Below are positions 41,107 through 51,721 of a stretch of 64,000 nt of DNA, piece by piece (the stretch's first letter is position 1; the number at the start of each line of letters is the position of its first letter). The notes beneath the pieces are model-generated. The model worked only from the letters and a program-made list of their open reading frames with translations. It searched no databases and was not told the origin of the DNA. This DNA comes from an uncultured Enterobacterales bacterium. Its GTDB lineage: Bacteria; Pseudomonadota; Gammaproteobacteria; Enterobacterales; CALYQQ01. Both the position numbers and the translations under genes were made by a program. The stretch spans positions 1-64,000 of the forward strand of contig CALYQQ010000004.1 in assembly GCA_945288535.1 (NCBI GenBank). The letters run 5' to 3'.

Positions 41107-42210
41107 TTATTGTAGGATCCGTAATACACGTCGTAATGGTTCCGCTGCTCCCCACAAGAGTTGATCACCCACAGTAAACGCCGATACATATTCAGGACCC
41201 ATATTAAGTTTTCGTAAACGTCCAACTGGCGTTTTGAGGGTTCCCGTTACGGCGGCTGGTGTAAGTTCTCGAATTGTAATGTCTCGATCATTCGGAACAA
41301 CCTTGACCCATTGGTTATTTTCTGCTAATAGATGTTCAATATCATTTAACGGAACATCTTTTTTCATTTTAATAGTGAATGCTTGGCTATGACAGCGTAG
41401 TGCACCAATACGGACACATAAACCGTCAATAGGTATTATCTGGCGTGTCGCTAAAATTTTATTTGTTTCTGCCTGACCTTTCCATTCTTCACGTGTTTGG
41501 CCATTATCAAGAGCTTTATCAATCCAAGGGATTAAACCACCAGCCAATGGAACTGCAAAATTTTCGACCGGTAACGTACCACTACGCGTCAATGCTGTAA
41601 CTTTACGCTCAATATCAAGAATTGCTGAGGCTGGATTTTGCAATTCTTGTGCAACATTAGCATGTAATAATCCCATTTGTATTAACAGCTCGCGCATATG
41701 GCGCGCACCACCTCCCGAGGCAGCTTGATAGGTAGCGACAGATACCCATTCAACTAAATTATTGGCAAATAATCCCCCTAATGACATTAGCATTAAGCTT
41801 ACAGTACAATTACCACCAACAAAGGTTTTAATACCCTTATCCAGGCCTTGTTTAATGACATCGATATTTATTGGGTCGAGCACAATAATTGCATCATCTT
41901 TCATACGTAATGTCGATGCAGCGTCAATCCAATAGCCTTGCCAACCACTCAATCGTAATTTGCTATACATTTCGTTGGTGTAGTCTCCTCCCTGGCATGT
42001 CACAATAACGTCTAATGCCCGTAATGCTTCCAGATCATAAGCGTCTTGTAGAATACCCTTTCTACCAGTAAAGTTAGGTGCAGCTTGACCAATCTGTGAG
42101 GTTGTAAAAAATACTGGATTAATAGTATCAAAATCTCGTTCTTCAACCATTCTCTGCATAAGAACAGAACCCACCATACCACGCCAGCCGATAAAACCTA
42201 TATTTTTCAT
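41107..42210 (-). CDS. asd: Asd, aspartate-semialdehyde dehydrogenase
   Basis: A 367-residue NADPH-dependent dehydrogenase, identical in length to the Escherichia coli enzyme, that makes aspartate semialdehyde for lysine, diaminopimelate, threonine and methionine synthesis. The N-terminal nucleotide fold starts [18 protein letters not shown]. The catalytic cysteine is Cys135 in GGNCTVSL. The [12 protein letters not shown] segment and the C-terminal [21 protein letters not shown] complete the family pattern. It is monocistronic. Its product is required for peptidoglycan, consistent with strong retention in a reducing genome. Confidence 0.96.
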   Translation of the reverse strand: MKNIGFIGWRGMVGSVLMQRMVEERDFDTINPVFFTTSQIGQAAPNFTGRKGILQDAYDLEALRALDVIVTCQGGDYTNEMYSKLRLSGWQGYWIDAASTLRMKDDAIIVLDPINIDVIKQGLDKGIKTFVGGNCTVSLMLMSLGGLFANNLVEWVSVATYQAASGGGARHMRELLIQMGLLHANVAQELQNPASAILDIERKVTALTRSGTLPVENFAVPLAGGLIPWIDKALDNGQTREEWKGQAETNKILATRQIIPIDGLCVRIGALRCHSQAFTIKMKKDVPLNDIEHLLAENNQWVKVVPNDRDITIRELTPAAVTGTLKTPVGRLRKLNMGPEYVSAFTVGDQLLWGAAEPLRRVLRILQ

Positions 42211-42652
42211 ATACTGTTATCCTTTCAGGAGCTAATCTACCTACAATGAAATTTAACGCAATGATTAAGATGTAACGATCTCAATATTATTTAATTAAAC
42301 AAATCTTGTATCATACAGCCTTACAAAATGTTGCTAATGATGCAAATAAAATAATTTGATATTTATTTGATAATTAATATGTAGTCTTATAATTGTTTGT
42401 TATTTGCACAAAAGCTTTATTTTTTAGTTTTCTTATATTCACACTTTATAAAATCATGTCTATTTAATTTTTGATCAATTTAGAACGGTATTACGATTAT
42501 AAATAGGTTTTATCATTATTACCGAAGAGTAAGAAAATATACGTTTTATCCATTAATAACATTAATGGCCTATTAGAAATACATGACAAAATAATAAACT
42601 GGGTAGATGAAACTACCATAGAGTAAAACTAATATAATGTAGTTATTAACAA

Positions 42653-43690
42653 ATGTTTGAATCAATAATAACGACTTCCGAAAGTAAAAAAATGCGTTTA
42701 CAGTGTAAAAACGGTTATTAAACGTTTATTCATTGTGCGCTAGAAGCTTTTTGGCAACAATATCAGAAATGAACGCTTCTCAATAAAAATAATCATAATG
42801 TTATGAGGTGTTGACTTTAAAAAATACTTATCATGACAAAGTTATTATACTTATTAATGTTTTTTAATAAATTTTACCTTATATATCACGTCATTTTTGA
42901 TTTATTCAACAAGGATTATATGTAATTACACATGTTCAACGGGGATAAGGACTTTCATAATGAATACACAATGACAATCAATGCGCTTATGTTGTACATT
43001 TTTCCGATTACATTGCTGATCTACTGTCAGTTTGGCAAAATAGGATAAACCTCGCTGAGTATAAACAATGCTTTATTCTCGCGCAGCGCAATCAATGGAC
43101 GGCGAAATTAGTTCCTATTTTAATTGTGGCAACCTAATGCTGATACGATAGCATTGAGTTTGTCTAGAGCAAATATAACATTACCAATATCAATAAGGTT
43201 TATGAAATACTGTTCAAGCAGGCTAAAAAAAATATATGATAGCGCAAAACTTATGTCGCTTATTTGAAAAAACCATTACCTTTTATTTTTAATCTTTTGA
43301 CATATAGTAAAGTCCGTTATCAACAAACGCGACATATTTTTGAACACTATCAATAGTAAAAACTTATCGGCACTAGTAGGTATTGGCTATATGAGGCATT
43401 AACAATCTGTCAAGCAGCTCAATAATTAGCCAACTGGTTGGTCTGCCCCCTATGATTACAAGCTGGTAAAAAAAGTAGTTAATAATCGAGAAATAATCGT
43501 ATTTCATCAACAATGATAATAAGCAAAGCTAATAATATTAACACGTTATGACTATTAGGGCTTTGCTATAGCGATGGTTTAATCCTTTTTAACTAAGCCT
43601 AACATAATATTTTTTTGAAAAAGATGAAATGCGGCCTCAAACATTACATGCAGTACTAATATTTTCGCTCATTATCATGAGTTAACCAAC
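42653..43690 (+). pseudogene. pldB: pldB pseudogene (lysophospholipase L2), heavily decayed
   Basis: The 1.5-kb gap before yigL has no open frame, but PldB can be followed through it across stops and frameshifts. The ATG at 42653 gives MFES. At 43003-43050 the frame reads FSDYIADLLSVWQ (family FNDYVDDLAAFWQ). Then come YKQCFILA and a second-frame DTIALSLSRAN, PFIFNLLTYSKVRYQQ (family PFAINVLTHSRQRYRR) and LQAG/VVNNRE. Near the end is EKDEMRPQTLHA (family EKDAMRSVALHA). Length matches a whole gene and pldB-yigL is a conserved pair. Ends are approximate. Confidence 0.87.
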
Positions 43691-43727
43691 TCATTTATAT
43701 AATGTATTTAGGAGTAAATAAAAGATT

Positions 43728-44528
43728 ATGTATCATATTGTTGCATCTGATTTGGATGGTACACTGCTATCCCCTGAACATGTTTTATCACCTTATACTA
43801 AAGAAATACTAAAAGCATTGGTGGCAAAAGGGATACATTTCGTTTTTTCAACAGGGCGTCATCATATTGATGTTACACATATCCGCGATAATTTAGGTAT
43901 TGAAGCCTATATGATCACATCAAATGGCGCAAGGATCCATAATGAGCAAAATAAATTAATTTATCATGCTAATATTCCTGATGATATTGCACGTGATTTA
44001 TTTACTCTGGTCGAAAATCACCCACTTATTGAAACGCATGTTTATAAAGATGATGGTTGGTTGATCAACCGTGAAAGCCAAGATGATGTCATTAGCTTTT
44101 TTAAAGATTCTGCTTTTAATTATCGTCGATTTGATGGTAAAACCCTTTCTACTGAGAACGTATGTAAAATCTTTTATATTTGTGATAAATCTGACGTACT
44201 TTGTGAACTCGAAGAAACAATAAAAACACGCTGGGGAAACCGTCTTAACGTTAGTTTTTCGACAATAAATTGCCTTGAAATCATGAAAGGAGGGGTTTCT
44301 AAAGGTGCAGCCTTAGAAAAAGTCGCAAAACTTATGGGTAAATCATTACAGGATTGTATCGCCTTCGGTGATGGCATGAATGACGTAGAAATGCTATCCA
44401 TGGTCGGAAAAGGTTGTATTATGGCAAATGCTGATCCACGTTTAAAGGAAACGCTCTCTGATCTAGAAATAATTGGTACAAATGCCGAGCATGCCGTAGC
44501 AAAATATCTATCAAAACTCTATTTATAA
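43728..44528 (+). CDS. yigL: YigL, HAD-superfamily sugar/pyridoxal phosphatase
   Basis: A 266-residue Cof-type HAD phosphatase, same length as Escherichia coli YigL, which dephosphorylates sugar phosphates and pyridoxal phosphate and relieves phosphosugar stress. Motif I DLDGT is at residues 8-12, the FSTGRHHIDV motif II region near 40, the MKGGVSKGAAL motif III lysine near 190, and FGDGMNDVEM motif IV near 215. The AGGAG upstream is 13 bases from the ATG, rather far. It lies just after the wrecked pldB, its usual neighbour. Confidence 0.93.
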   Translation: MYHIVASDLDGTLLSPEHVLSPYTKEILKALVAKGIHFVFSTGRHHIDVTHIRDNLGIEAYMITSNGARIHNEQNKLIYHANIPDDIARDLFTLVENHPLIETHVYKDDGWLINRESQDDVISFFKDSAFNYRRFDGKTLSTENVCKIFYICDKSDVLCELEETIKTRWGNRLNVSFSTINCLEIMKGGVSKGAALEKVAKLMGKSLQDCIAFGDGMNDVEMLSMVGKGCIMANADPRLKETLSDLEIIGTNAEHAVAKYLSKLYL

Positions 44529-44557
44529 TCATCGTGTCTATTCTCATAAATTAACGT

Positions 44558-44580
44558 CCTCCTATTATTGTTATAGGAGG
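44558..44580 (+). terminator. Terminator-like hairpin after yigL
   Basis: CCTCCTAT (44558-44565) pairs with ATAGGAGG (44573-44580) around a seven-base loop, 30 bases after the yigL stop, followed by a short T-containing stretch. Confidence 0.65.
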
Positions 44581-44939
44581 TCTTAATTATGCAGATAAAC
44601 TAAATTTATATGTGAATAATAAAAGACCATTATTAACTTTGACGATATCTATATAACTATAATGAGTGGTAACATTAGCTACGTTTGATAAGCCTTATTT
44701 TTCGCAGCTATTTTTATTTTGATAATTCATATAGTTGCGGATTTATTGTAGCCTACTTGTCACAAATTCATTAGTTAATTTTTATAAATACATCGTTATA
44801 ATATGCTTAATGCGCTAATTCATTTCAAATAACTCATAAGATTGCTTGTTAAATCAGCTTACATGCAGTTGCATGCATACCATTTAACACGTTATGTTAT
44901 AGTAACAATTAAAATATTTAGTAAAGGAGGACTTTTCTA
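44581..44939. other. Spacer upstream of the small Tat-leader gene
   Basis: About 360 bases, AT-rich, no open frame of interest. A strong AAAGGAGG ribosome-binding sequence ends it at about 44923-44930. No operator or structured RNA was recognised. Confidence 0.5.
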
Positions 44940-45221
44940 ATGGATAAATTAACGCACATCCCAGTATGTATGCCCATAACTCGTCGCACCTTTGCCAGAA
45001 ATTTATTTCTTACTATAGGTGGGTTTACCCTCAGTAACGCAATGAATGTAACATTTGCTTCATCAGCGCATACAAAAGATCAATTTATTATGCCATTTAC
45101 AACTAAAGTTGTGCCACAATACAACTACGTTAACGTCTGGTCTGCAGATAATCGTTGGCTAACAGCAAAGTTTATGCGAATGGAACATCGCTTCATCCAT
45201 AACGCGTATTCTATTGAATGA
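44940..45221 (+). CDS. Small protein with twin-arginine signal peptide, unknown function
   Basis: A 93-residue protein with an excellent AAAGGAGG ribosome site and its own terminator, which argue that it is real. Residues 14-24 read TRRTFARNLFL, a good Tat motif, followed by a moderately hydrophobic stretch and a possible cleavage site ASSA near residue 43. The mature part, about 50 residues, contains many aromatic residues (YNYVNVWSADNRWLTAKF) and no cysteines or recognised domain. I do not recognise the family. The Tat machinery for export is encoded at 22478-24026. Confidence 0.72.
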   Translation: MDKLTHIPVCMPITRRTFARNLFLTIGGFTLSNAMNVTFASSAHTKDQFIMPFTTKVVPQYNYVNVWSADNRWLTAKFMRMEHRFIHNAYSIE

Positions 45222-45254
45222 AATAAGGCGTATCATAATGATACGCCTTTATTT
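45221..45254. terminator. Bidirectional terminator between the Tat-leader gene and typA
   Basis: AAATAAGGCGTATCAT (45221-45236) pairs with ATGATACGCC followed by TTTATTT (45238-45254), with one bulged T and a minimal loop. It overlaps the stop of the upstream gene and precedes the 3' end of typA. Confidence 0.9.
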
Positions 45255-45273
45255 ATGATAAAATCACTAAATT

Positions 45274-47094
45274 TTATTTAGCACCGCTGCGGAAAGCACG
45301 TTTACGGTCGTTTTCGGTTAAGAAACGCTTACGTAATCTGACCGACAATGGCGTTACTTCAACTAATTCATCATCATCGATAAATTCAAGTGCTTGTTCT
45401 AATGTCATCTTGATTGGTGGTGATAATGTTGTTGCTTCATCTGTCCCAGAAGCTCGCATATTAGTCAGTTTTTTACCTTCACGGCAATTGACAGTTAAGT
45501 CGTTAGAACGACTATGAATACCAATAATTTGTCCTTCATAAACTTCAACACCATGCCCAATAAATAATCGGCCACGATCTTGTAAATTATAAAGAGCGTA
45601 AGATAATGCTTTACCGGTACCATTTGAAATCATAACGCCGTTAATACGTTGACCAATATCTCCGGGCTTAATATCGTCATAATGGCTAAACGTTGAATAA
45701 AGTAATCCTGTACCTGACGTCATTGTCATAAATTCAGTACGAAAACCAATAAGACCGCGGCTTGGGATAACATAATCAAGACGAACGCGTCCTTTGCCAT
45801 CAGGGATCATGTCACGAATTTCACCTTTACGCTGCCCCAAGGCTTCCATGACTGAACCTTGATGCTGTTCTTCAATATCTAATGTAACCTGTTCAAAAGG
45901 CTCTTGTTTGCGGCCATCAATATCACGGAAAATAACTTTTGGACGAGAAACAGCCAATTCATAGCCTTCACGACGCATATTTTCAATTAATACAGATAAA
46001 TGCAATTCACCACGACCAGATACACGGAAAGCATCAGGATCTTCTGTCTCTTCAACACGTAAAGCGACATTATGGACAAGTTCTTTACGTAAGCGTTCTA
46101 AAATCTGACGCGACGTAACAAATTTGCCTTCTTTACCACAGAACGGCGACGTGTTTACACAGAAGAACATACTGACAGTCGGCTCATCAACAGAAAGTGC
46201 AGGGAGTGCTTCTGGCGTGCTTACATCACATAAAGTATCTGAAATATTCAGTTCACCTAAACCAGTTACTGCAATAATATCACCCGCTTCTGCTTGAGTG
46301 GCTTCATAACGTTGCAAACCTAAATGGCCAAGAACTTGACCGACTTTACCGTTACGGCGTTTGCCTTCACTATCAATAATAGTCACTTGTTGATTCGGTT
46401 TTATGACACCACGTTTTATTCTACCTATACCGATAACACCAATATAACTATTATAATCCAGCTGAGAAATTTGCATTTGCAGTGGGCCATTACGGTCAAC
46501 ATCAGGTGACTGAACATATTTAACGATTGCTTCAAATAATGGCGTCATATCACTTGCCATATTATTGTAATCATCGCCAGCAACACCATTCAGAGCTGAA
46601 GCATAAATAATAGGAAAATCAAGTTGTTCATCGGTCGCGCCCAAATTTACGAATAAATCGAATACTTGGTCGACAACCCAATCTGGACGGGCACCCGGTC
46701 TATCAATTTTATTGATAACGACAATAGGTTTTAATCCATGTGCAAACGCTTTTTGAGTAACAAATCGCGTTTGTGGCATAGGACCATCCATTGCATCAAC
46801 CAGCAATAACACAGAATCGACCATCGACATAACGCGTTCCACTTCACCACCAAAATCGGCGTGGCCTGGTGTGTCTACGATATTAATGCGATATTGATTC
46901 CAATCTATTGCCGTATTTTTGGCCAAGATGGTAATCCCTCTTTCTTTTTCAAGATCATTAGAATCCATTACTCGCTCGTTCGCATCATTGCGATCACCTA
47001 AAGTACCGGATTGCTGTAGAAGTTTATCTACCAACGTAGTTTTACCATGGTCTACGTGGGCAATAATAGCTATATTACGTAAGTTTTCTATCAC
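45274..47094 (-). CDS. typA: TypA (BipA), ribosome-associated translational GTPase
   Basis: A 606-residue GTPase related to EF-G and LepA, involved in 50S assembly at low temperature, stress and virulence regulation. G1 AHVDHGKT is at 12-19, followed by [25 protein letters not shown] and NKIDRPGA. The domain V/C-terminal region with [25 protein letters not shown] is typical. The start codon is GTG, which gives exactly the Escherichia coli N terminus [17 protein letters not shown]. It is divergent from glnA, the same neighbour relation as in Escherichia coli. Confidence 0.97.
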   Translation of the reverse strand: MIENLRNIAIIAHVDHGKTTLVDKLLQQSGTLGDRNDANERVMDSNDLEKERGITILAKNTAIDWNQYRINIVDTPGHADFGGEVERVMSMVDSVLLLVDAMDGPMPQTRFVTQKAFAHGLKPIVVINKIDRPGARPDWVVDQVFDLFVNLGATDEQLDFPIIYASALNGVAGDDYNNMASDMTPLFEAIVKYVQSPDVDRNGPLQMQISQLDYNSYIGVIGIGRIKRGVIKPNQQVTIIDSEGKRRNGKVGQVLGHLGLQRYEATQAEAGDIIAVTGLGELNISDTLCDVSTPEALPALSVDEPTVSMFFCVNTSPFCGKEGKFVTSRQILERLRKELVHNVALRVEETEDPDAFRVSGRGELHLSVLIENMRREGYELAVSRPKVIFRDIDGRKQEPFEQVTLDIEEQHQGSVMEALGQRKGEIRDMIPDGKGRVRLDYVIPSRGLIGFRTEFMTMTSGTGLLYSTFSHYDDIKPGDIGQRINGVMISNGTGKALSYALYNLQDRGRLFIGHGVEVYEGQIIGIHSRSNDLTVNCREGKKLTNMRASGTDEATTLSPPIKMTLEQALEFIDDDELVEVTPLSVRLRKRFLTENDRKRAFRSGAK

Positions 47095-47235
47095 AACTGT
47101 TGTCTCGGGCTAAAAAATAACGAACTATTGTACACGGATTATGCTCAGGACTAAACAAGAACAATCAATCAGCCAAAACAATTATAATTTGTTCTCTCTA
47201 ATCATCGCTTTTACATAACTAACATAGAGATAAAT

Positions 47236-47282
47236 CGCACCATAATAATGCTTTCATCTGTTAAGCGCACTATAATAGTGCG
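47236..47282. promoter_or_regulatory. Two NtrC-type binding sites upstream of glnA
   Basis: A perfect palindrome CGCACTATAATAGTGCG lies at 47266-47282 and a degenerate copy CGCACCATAATAATGCT at 47236-47252. Both resemble the NtrC half-site pattern GCAC-N-GTGC and are exactly 30 bases apart, three helical turns, as in the glnA enhancer of enteric bacteria. They are about 250-280 bases upstream of the predicted sigma-54 start, suitable for action by DNA looping. Confidence 0.8.
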
Positions 47283-47387
47283 AACCAATATTAATTTTGA
47301 TTATCTTATAAATAAAAAGAGTGAATTTTCTTTACTTATTATAGAGCTAGTCGTGATAACCTGACAAAATAGTTATTCTTGTTAATG

Positions 47388-47454
47388 ACATATCATCTTG
47401 AGCGTCAATGAAGTAGCATCAAATGTTTATAAATTGCATAAGGTGATGATATGT
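47388..47454. repeat. 10-bp inverted repeat in the glnA control region
   Basis: ACATATCATC (47388-47397) and GATGATATGT (47445-47454) are perfect arms 47 bases apart. They lie between the NtrC sites and the sigma-54 promoter, in the stretch that must loop. Function unknown; a binding site pair or transcript hairpin are both possible. Confidence 0.5.
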
Positions 47455-47513
47455 TACGCTTGTTCTGTATAAGGCTATTTTTTATCTTTCTTCTTTTTTA
47501 TTAATGTTAAAAC

Positions 47514-47530
47514 TTGGCACGATTATCGCA
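47514..47530 (+). promoter_or_regulatory. Sigma-54 promoter of glnA
   Basis: TTGGCAC (47514-47520), five bases, then TCGCA (47526-47530) reproduces the -24/-12 promoter with GG and GC separated by ten bases. It closely resembles Escherichia coli glnAp2 (TTGGCAC-N5-TCGCT). Transcription would start near 47541, about 55 bases before the glnA ATG. Confidence 0.88.
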
Positions 47531-47597
47531 TTAAATTAATGTAAAGCGGCTAATAAAGCTATCATCATTTAATGGATACGATCTTCTGGAGAATACT

Positions 47598-49007
47598 ATG
47601 AGCGTTGAAAACGTTTTGTCTATGCTGTCTGATAACGACGTGAAATATGTTGATCTGCGCTTTACTGATACAAAAGGTAAAGAACATCACATTACAATTC
47701 CGGTAAATCAAATTGATACCGACTTTTTTGAAGATGGCAAAATGTTCGATGGCTCTTCAATTAATGGCTGGAAAGGAATTAACGAATCTGACATGGTGTT
47801 AATGCCAGATCCTAAAAGTGCAGTGATTGATCCTTTCTATGAAGAATCAACCCTTATCTTGCGCTGTGATGTTCTTGAGCCAGCAACATTACAGGGGTAT
47901 GAACGAGATCCTCGTTCTATTGCAAAACGTGCAGAAGAATACTTACGTGCTACAGGGATTGCTGATACTGTTTTGTTTGGACCTGAACCTGAATTTTTCT
48001 TGTTCGATGATATTCGTTTTGGCGCGAACATGTCAGGCTCTTTTGTCCACATTGATGATATAGAAGCCGCTTGGAATACTGGGAAACAATACGAAGGTGG
48101 AAATAAAGGTCATCGTCCAGGTATTAAAGGAGGCTATTTTCCTGTTCCTCCAGTTGATTCATCACAAGATATTCGATCAGCAATGTGTACCATTATGTCA
48201 CAAATGGGACTGATTATTGAAGCGCATCACCATGAAGTTGCAACGGCAGGACAAAATGAAATTGCAACTAAATTTAATACGTTAACCACTAAAGCAGATG
48301 AAGTACAAATATATAAATATGTTGTACATAATGTCGCACATTTATTTGATAAAACAGCGACATTTATGCCTAAACCGATGTTTGGTGATAATGGTTCTGG
48401 TATGCACTGCCATCAATCACTGTTAAAAGATGGTGTTAATCTGTTCTCTGGTGATAAATATGCAGGATTATCTGAATTAGCATTACATTATATTGCGGGT
48501 ATTATTAAACATGCCAAAGCAATCAATGCCTTTACCAATCCAACTACTAATTCTTATAAACGTCTGGTACCGGGTTACGAAGCACCTGTTATGTTAGCAT
48601 ACTCTGCTCGTAATCGTTCTGCTTCTATTCGTATTCCTATTGTGCCTAGCCCAAAAGCACGTCGTATCGAAGTACGTTTTCCTGATCCATGTGCTAATCC
48701 TTACTTGGCGTTTGCTGCACAATTAATGGCAGGGCTTGATGGTATTATTAATAAACTACATCCTGGCGATGCGATGGATAAAAACTTATATGATCTACCT
48801 TCTGAGGAATCTAAACAAATTCCAACAGTCGCTGGTTCATTAGAAGAAGCATTACAAGCCTTAAATAGCGATCGGGAATTCTTGATACGTGGAAATGTCT
48901 TTACCAATGAGACAATTGATGCTTACTTAGCACTAAAATCAGAAGAAGTTGATCGTCTGAGAATGACACCTCATCCAGTTGAATTCGACATGTATTATAG
49001 TTGTTAA
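47598..49007 (+). CDS. glnA: GlnA, glutamine synthetase type I
   Basis: A 469-residue dodecameric ligase that forms glutamine from glutamate, ammonia and ATP. The start [31 protein letters not shown] matches Escherichia coli closely. Active-site blocks [42 protein letters not shown] and [11 protein letters not shown] are complete. The adenylylation tyrosine lies in NLYDLP near residue 397, so GlnE-type control is likely kept. It is the first gene of glnA-glnL-glnG with sigma-54/NtrC control and assimilates ammonia that the urease genes in this window could supply. Confidence 0.98.
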   Translation: MSVENVLSMLSDNDVKYVDLRFTDTKGKEHHITIPVNQIDTDFFEDGKMFDGSSINGWKGINESDMVLMPDPKSAVIDPFYEESTLILRCDVLEPATLQGYERDPRSIAKRAEEYLRATGIADTVLFGPEPEFFLFDDIRFGANMSGSFVHIDDIEAAWNTGKQYEGGNKGHRPGIKGGYFPVPPVDSSQDIRSAMCTIMSQMGLIIEAHHHEVATAGQNEIATKFNTLTTKADEVQIYKYVVHNVAHLFDKTATFMPKPMFGDNGSGMHCHQSLLKDGVNLFSGDKYAGLSELALHYIAGIIKHAKAINAFTNPTTNSYKRLVPGYEAPVMLAYSARNRSASIRIPIVPSPKARRIEVRFPDPCANPYLAFAAQLMAGLDGIINKLHPGDAMDKNLYDLPSEESKQIPTVAGSLEEALQALNSDREFLIRGNVFTNETIDAYLALKSEEVDRLRMTPHPVEFDMYYSC

Positions 49008-49029
49008 TTACATCATAAAATAAGCAATA

Positions 49030-49057
49030 AAAAAACCCATCTTGCGATGGGTTTTTT
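49030..49057 (+). terminator. Terminator between glnA and glnL
   Basis: An A-run and CCCATC (to 49041) pair with GATGGG and six T (49046-49057) around TTGC, a classic intrinsic terminator 23 bases after glnA. As in other enteric bacteria it should limit glnLG expression relative to glnA. Confidence 0.95.
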
Positions 49058-49140
49058 AAACTAGAAAACGTATAACTTATATAAGAGTAAGTTGCACACG
49101 GCTATTTTTAATCAGATGGATTAAAGCAAGGAGTTTGTAG

Positions 49141-50190
49141 ATGGCTATCGAAAGATTACCTGATGCTGGGCAAATCCTGGATGCACAAATTACAAGTATT
49201 TTGCTATTAGACCGTCAGTTAATTATTCATTATACGAATATAGCGGCTCAACAACTTTTTCATCTTAGTGCCCGCAAATTAACAGGTGCTATGTTATATG
49301 ATGTGATGAATTATACTTCGCTCAATATGAAGCTGATGAGAAATAGCATTGAATCGAATCAAGGCTTTACTGACAATGAAGTCATGATGATCATTGATTC
49401 ACAGCCGCAAATTATGACATTAACAGCACAACCTCTAGGTGATGAATTTATTCTGCTTGAATTTTCTCCCCTTAATAATCAACGACGTTTAAGTCATGAG
49501 CAATTCCATCACGCACAACAAATTGCTGCACGTGATCTTATTCGGAGTTTAGCTCACGAAATTAAAAATCCATTAGGCGGTCTACGTGGTGCTGCACAGT
49601 TACTTGCTAAGGCACTCCCTTCACCAGAATTAAATGAATTTACTAAGGTTATTATTGAACAGGCGGATAGACTACGTAATCTTGTGGATCGATTATTAGG
49701 ACCACAACATCCAGGTCAACAAATTCAACAATCGATTCATCAAACATTGGAGAGAGTATACCAACTCTTATCATTAGAAAAAGCAGAGCATGTATCTATT
49801 CTACGTGATTACGATCCTAGTTTACCAGAATTTACTCATGACCCGGAACAAATCGAACAAGTACTTCTGAATATTGGTCGGAACGCATTGCAAGCACTAG
49901 GTGAAAGAGGTGATACTATTATTTTACGTACGCGAAGCGCCTTTCATGAACCCCTACAAGGTAAGTGTTTTCGTTTAGTAGCACGTATAGATATTGAGGA
50001 TAATGGTTGTGGTGTCCCCCCTCATTTGCAAGATACCTTATTTTATCCAATGGTAAGTGGCCGACAAGGAGGATCAGGATTAGGATTATCTATTGCTCGG
50101 AGTCTTATCGACCAACATGCGGGAAAAATAGAATTTAACAGTTGGCCTGGTCATACTGAGTTTTCTATTTACTTACCTATTCGCCAGTGA
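49141..50190 (+). CDS. glnL: GlnL (NtrB), nitrogen sensor histidine kinase/phosphatase
   Basis: A 349-residue soluble two-component kinase, the same length as in Escherichia coli. An N-terminal PAS domain (about 1-120) precedes the dimerisation domain with phosphorylated His139 in [21 protein letters not shown]. The ATP-binding domain has N box [11 protein letters not shown]1 [11 protein letters not shown] and G2 [16 protein letters not shown]. It phosphorylates NtrC when nitrogen is short; PII (GlnB) switches it to phosphatase. It ends eight bases before glnG. Confidence 0.97.
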   Translation: MAIERLPDAGQILDAQITSILLLDRQLIIHYTNIAAQQLFHLSARKLTGAMLYDVMNYTSLNMKLMRNSIESNQGFTDNEVMMIIDSQPQIMTLTAQPLGDEFILLEFSPLNNQRRLSHEQFHHAQQIAARDLIRSLAHEIKNPLGGLRGAAQLLAKALPSPELNEFTKVIIEQADRLRNLVDRLLGPQHPGQQIQQSIHQTLERVYQLLSLEKAEHVSILRDYDPSLPEFTHDPEQIEQVLLNIGRNALQALGERGDTIILRTRSAFHEPLQGKCFRLVARIDIEDNGCGVPPHLQDTLFYPMVSGRQGGSGLGLSIARSLIDQHAGKIEFNSWPGHTEFSIYLPIRQ

Positions 50191-50198
50191 GGTTTATT

Positions 50199-51626
50199 AT
50201 GCAAAAAGGTTGTGTATGGATTGTTGATGATGACAGTTCAATTCGTTGGGTATTAGAACGAGCATTAAGCAATACGAATCAAGCTTATAGGAGTTTTGCT
50301 TCAGGTGAAGAGGTGCTCGTGGCATTACAACATGAACATCCTGATGTCATATTATCTGATATTCGAATGCCTGGCATAGATGGACTTAATTTATTACAAC
50401 AAATTAAACAACAGGTATCTGAATTACCCATCATCATCATGACAGCACACTCCGATCTTGATGCTGCAGTTAGTGCTTATCAACAAGGTGCTTTTGATTA
50501 CTTACCAAAACCCTTTGATATTGATGAAGCCATACTATTAGTTGAGCGAGCCATTCAACATTCACGAGAACAACACCACCCAGTTCAAAGGAAAATAAAG
50601 AATGAGGTTACAGCTGATATTATAGGTGAAGCACCTGCGATGCAGGATGTATTCCGCATTATAGGTCGATTATCCCGATCATCAATTAGTGTTTTAATTA
50701 ATGGTGAATCAGGAACGGGTAAGGAGTTAGTTGCTCACGCTTTACATCGCCATAGCCCACGAGCAAAGGCTCCCTTTATTGCCTTAAATATGGCAGCCAT
50801 TCCTAAAGATCTTATTGAGTCAGAATTATTCGGCCATGAAAAAGGGGCTTTTACAGGTGCAAATCAAATACGTCATGGCAGATTTGAACAAGCCAATGGC
50901 GGAGCCCTGTTTCTTGATGAAATTGGTGATATGCCTTTAGACGTACAGACACGCCTGTTAAGAGTTTTAGCTGATGGGCAATTTTATCGCGTTGGTGGTT
51001 ATGCGCCAGTTAAAGTAGATGTACGAATTATTGCAGCAACGCATCAAAATTTAGAACAACTTGTATATGAAGGCAAATTTCGCGATGACTTATTTCATCG
51101 ACTTAATGTTATTCGTATTCAGTTACCTCCTTTGCGTGAACGCCGTGAAGATATTCCGCAACTTGCTCGCCATTTTTTAAAAACCGCAGCGCATGATTTG
51201 GGTGTTGAACCTAAAATTTTACATAAAAAAGCTGAAACGGCTTTATGTCGTTTAGCATGGCCAGGAAATGTCCGTCAATTAGAAAACACCTGTCGGTGGT
51301 TAACTGTGATGGCGACGAGTCAGGAAGTCCTTGAACAAGATTTACCTGTTGAATTATTTGAAATGTCATCAAAACAAGTTAACTATCAAACAGAAAAAGG
51401 TGATCAAGAATGGCAAGCCTTGTTATCTCAATGGGCTGAGCAAGCATTACTTGCAGGCAAACAAGATTTATTAGCAGAGGCACAATATGAACTGGAACGA
51501 ACTTTATTAATGATCACACTACGTTATACAAAAGGACATAAACAACAGGCTGCTAAATTACTTGGTTGGGGACGCAATACATTAACACGCAAACTAAAAG
51601 AGCTTAATTTAACCGATCCCTTATAA
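50199..51626 (+). CDS. glnG: GlnG (NtrC), sigma-54 activator response regulator
   Basis: A 475-residue regulator (Escherichia coli 469). The receiver domain has phosphorylated Asp54 in SDIRMPGIDGL. The AAA+ domain has Walker A GESGTGKE, the sigma-54 contact loop GAFTGA, and Walker B GGALFLDEIGDM. A Fis-like helix-turn-helix closes the protein (GHKQQAAKLLGWGRNTLTRKLKEL). The ATG at 50199 is chosen over one four codons upstream because GTGAGG precedes it and the product then begins like NtrC. It should act at the paired sites before glnA. Confidence 0.97.
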   Translation: MQKGCVWIVDDDSSIRWVLERALSNTNQAYRSFASGEEVLVALQHEHPDVILSDIRMPGIDGLNLLQQIKQQVSELPIIIMTAHSDLDAAVSAYQQGAFDYLPKPFDIDEAILLVERAIQHSREQHHPVQRKIKNEVTADIIGEAPAMQDVFRIIGRLSRSSISVLINGESGTGKELVAHALHRHSPRAKAPFIALNMAAIPKDLIESELFGHEKGAFTGANQIRHGRFEQANGGALFLDEIGDMPLDVQTRLLRVLADGQFYRVGGYAPVKVDVRIIAATHQNLEQLVYEGKFRDDLFHRLNVIRIQLPPLRERREDIPQLARHFLKTAAHDLGVEPKILHKKAETALCRLAWPGNVRQLENTCRWLTVMATSQEVLEQDLPVELFEMSSKQVNYQTEKGDQEWQALLSQWAEQALLAGKQDLLAEAQYELERTLLMITLRYTKGHKQQAAKLLGWGRNTLTRKLKELNLTDPL

Positions 51627-51676
51627 CAACACGTACGAATTAATTGAGATAACAGATCATTGAGTTGAAATATTAA

Positions 51677-51708
51677 CGTCACCATAAAAAATAATAGCTA
51701 TGGTGACG
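51677..51708. terminator. Hairpin between glnG and deoD
   Basis: CGTCACCATA (51677-51686) and TATGGTGACG (51699-51708) are perfect 10-bp arms with a 12-base A-rich loop between two convergent genes. It lies 50 bases after glnG and 14 bases after deoD on the other strand. Confidence 0.7.
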
Positions 51709-51721
51709 CGATGATAAATGA

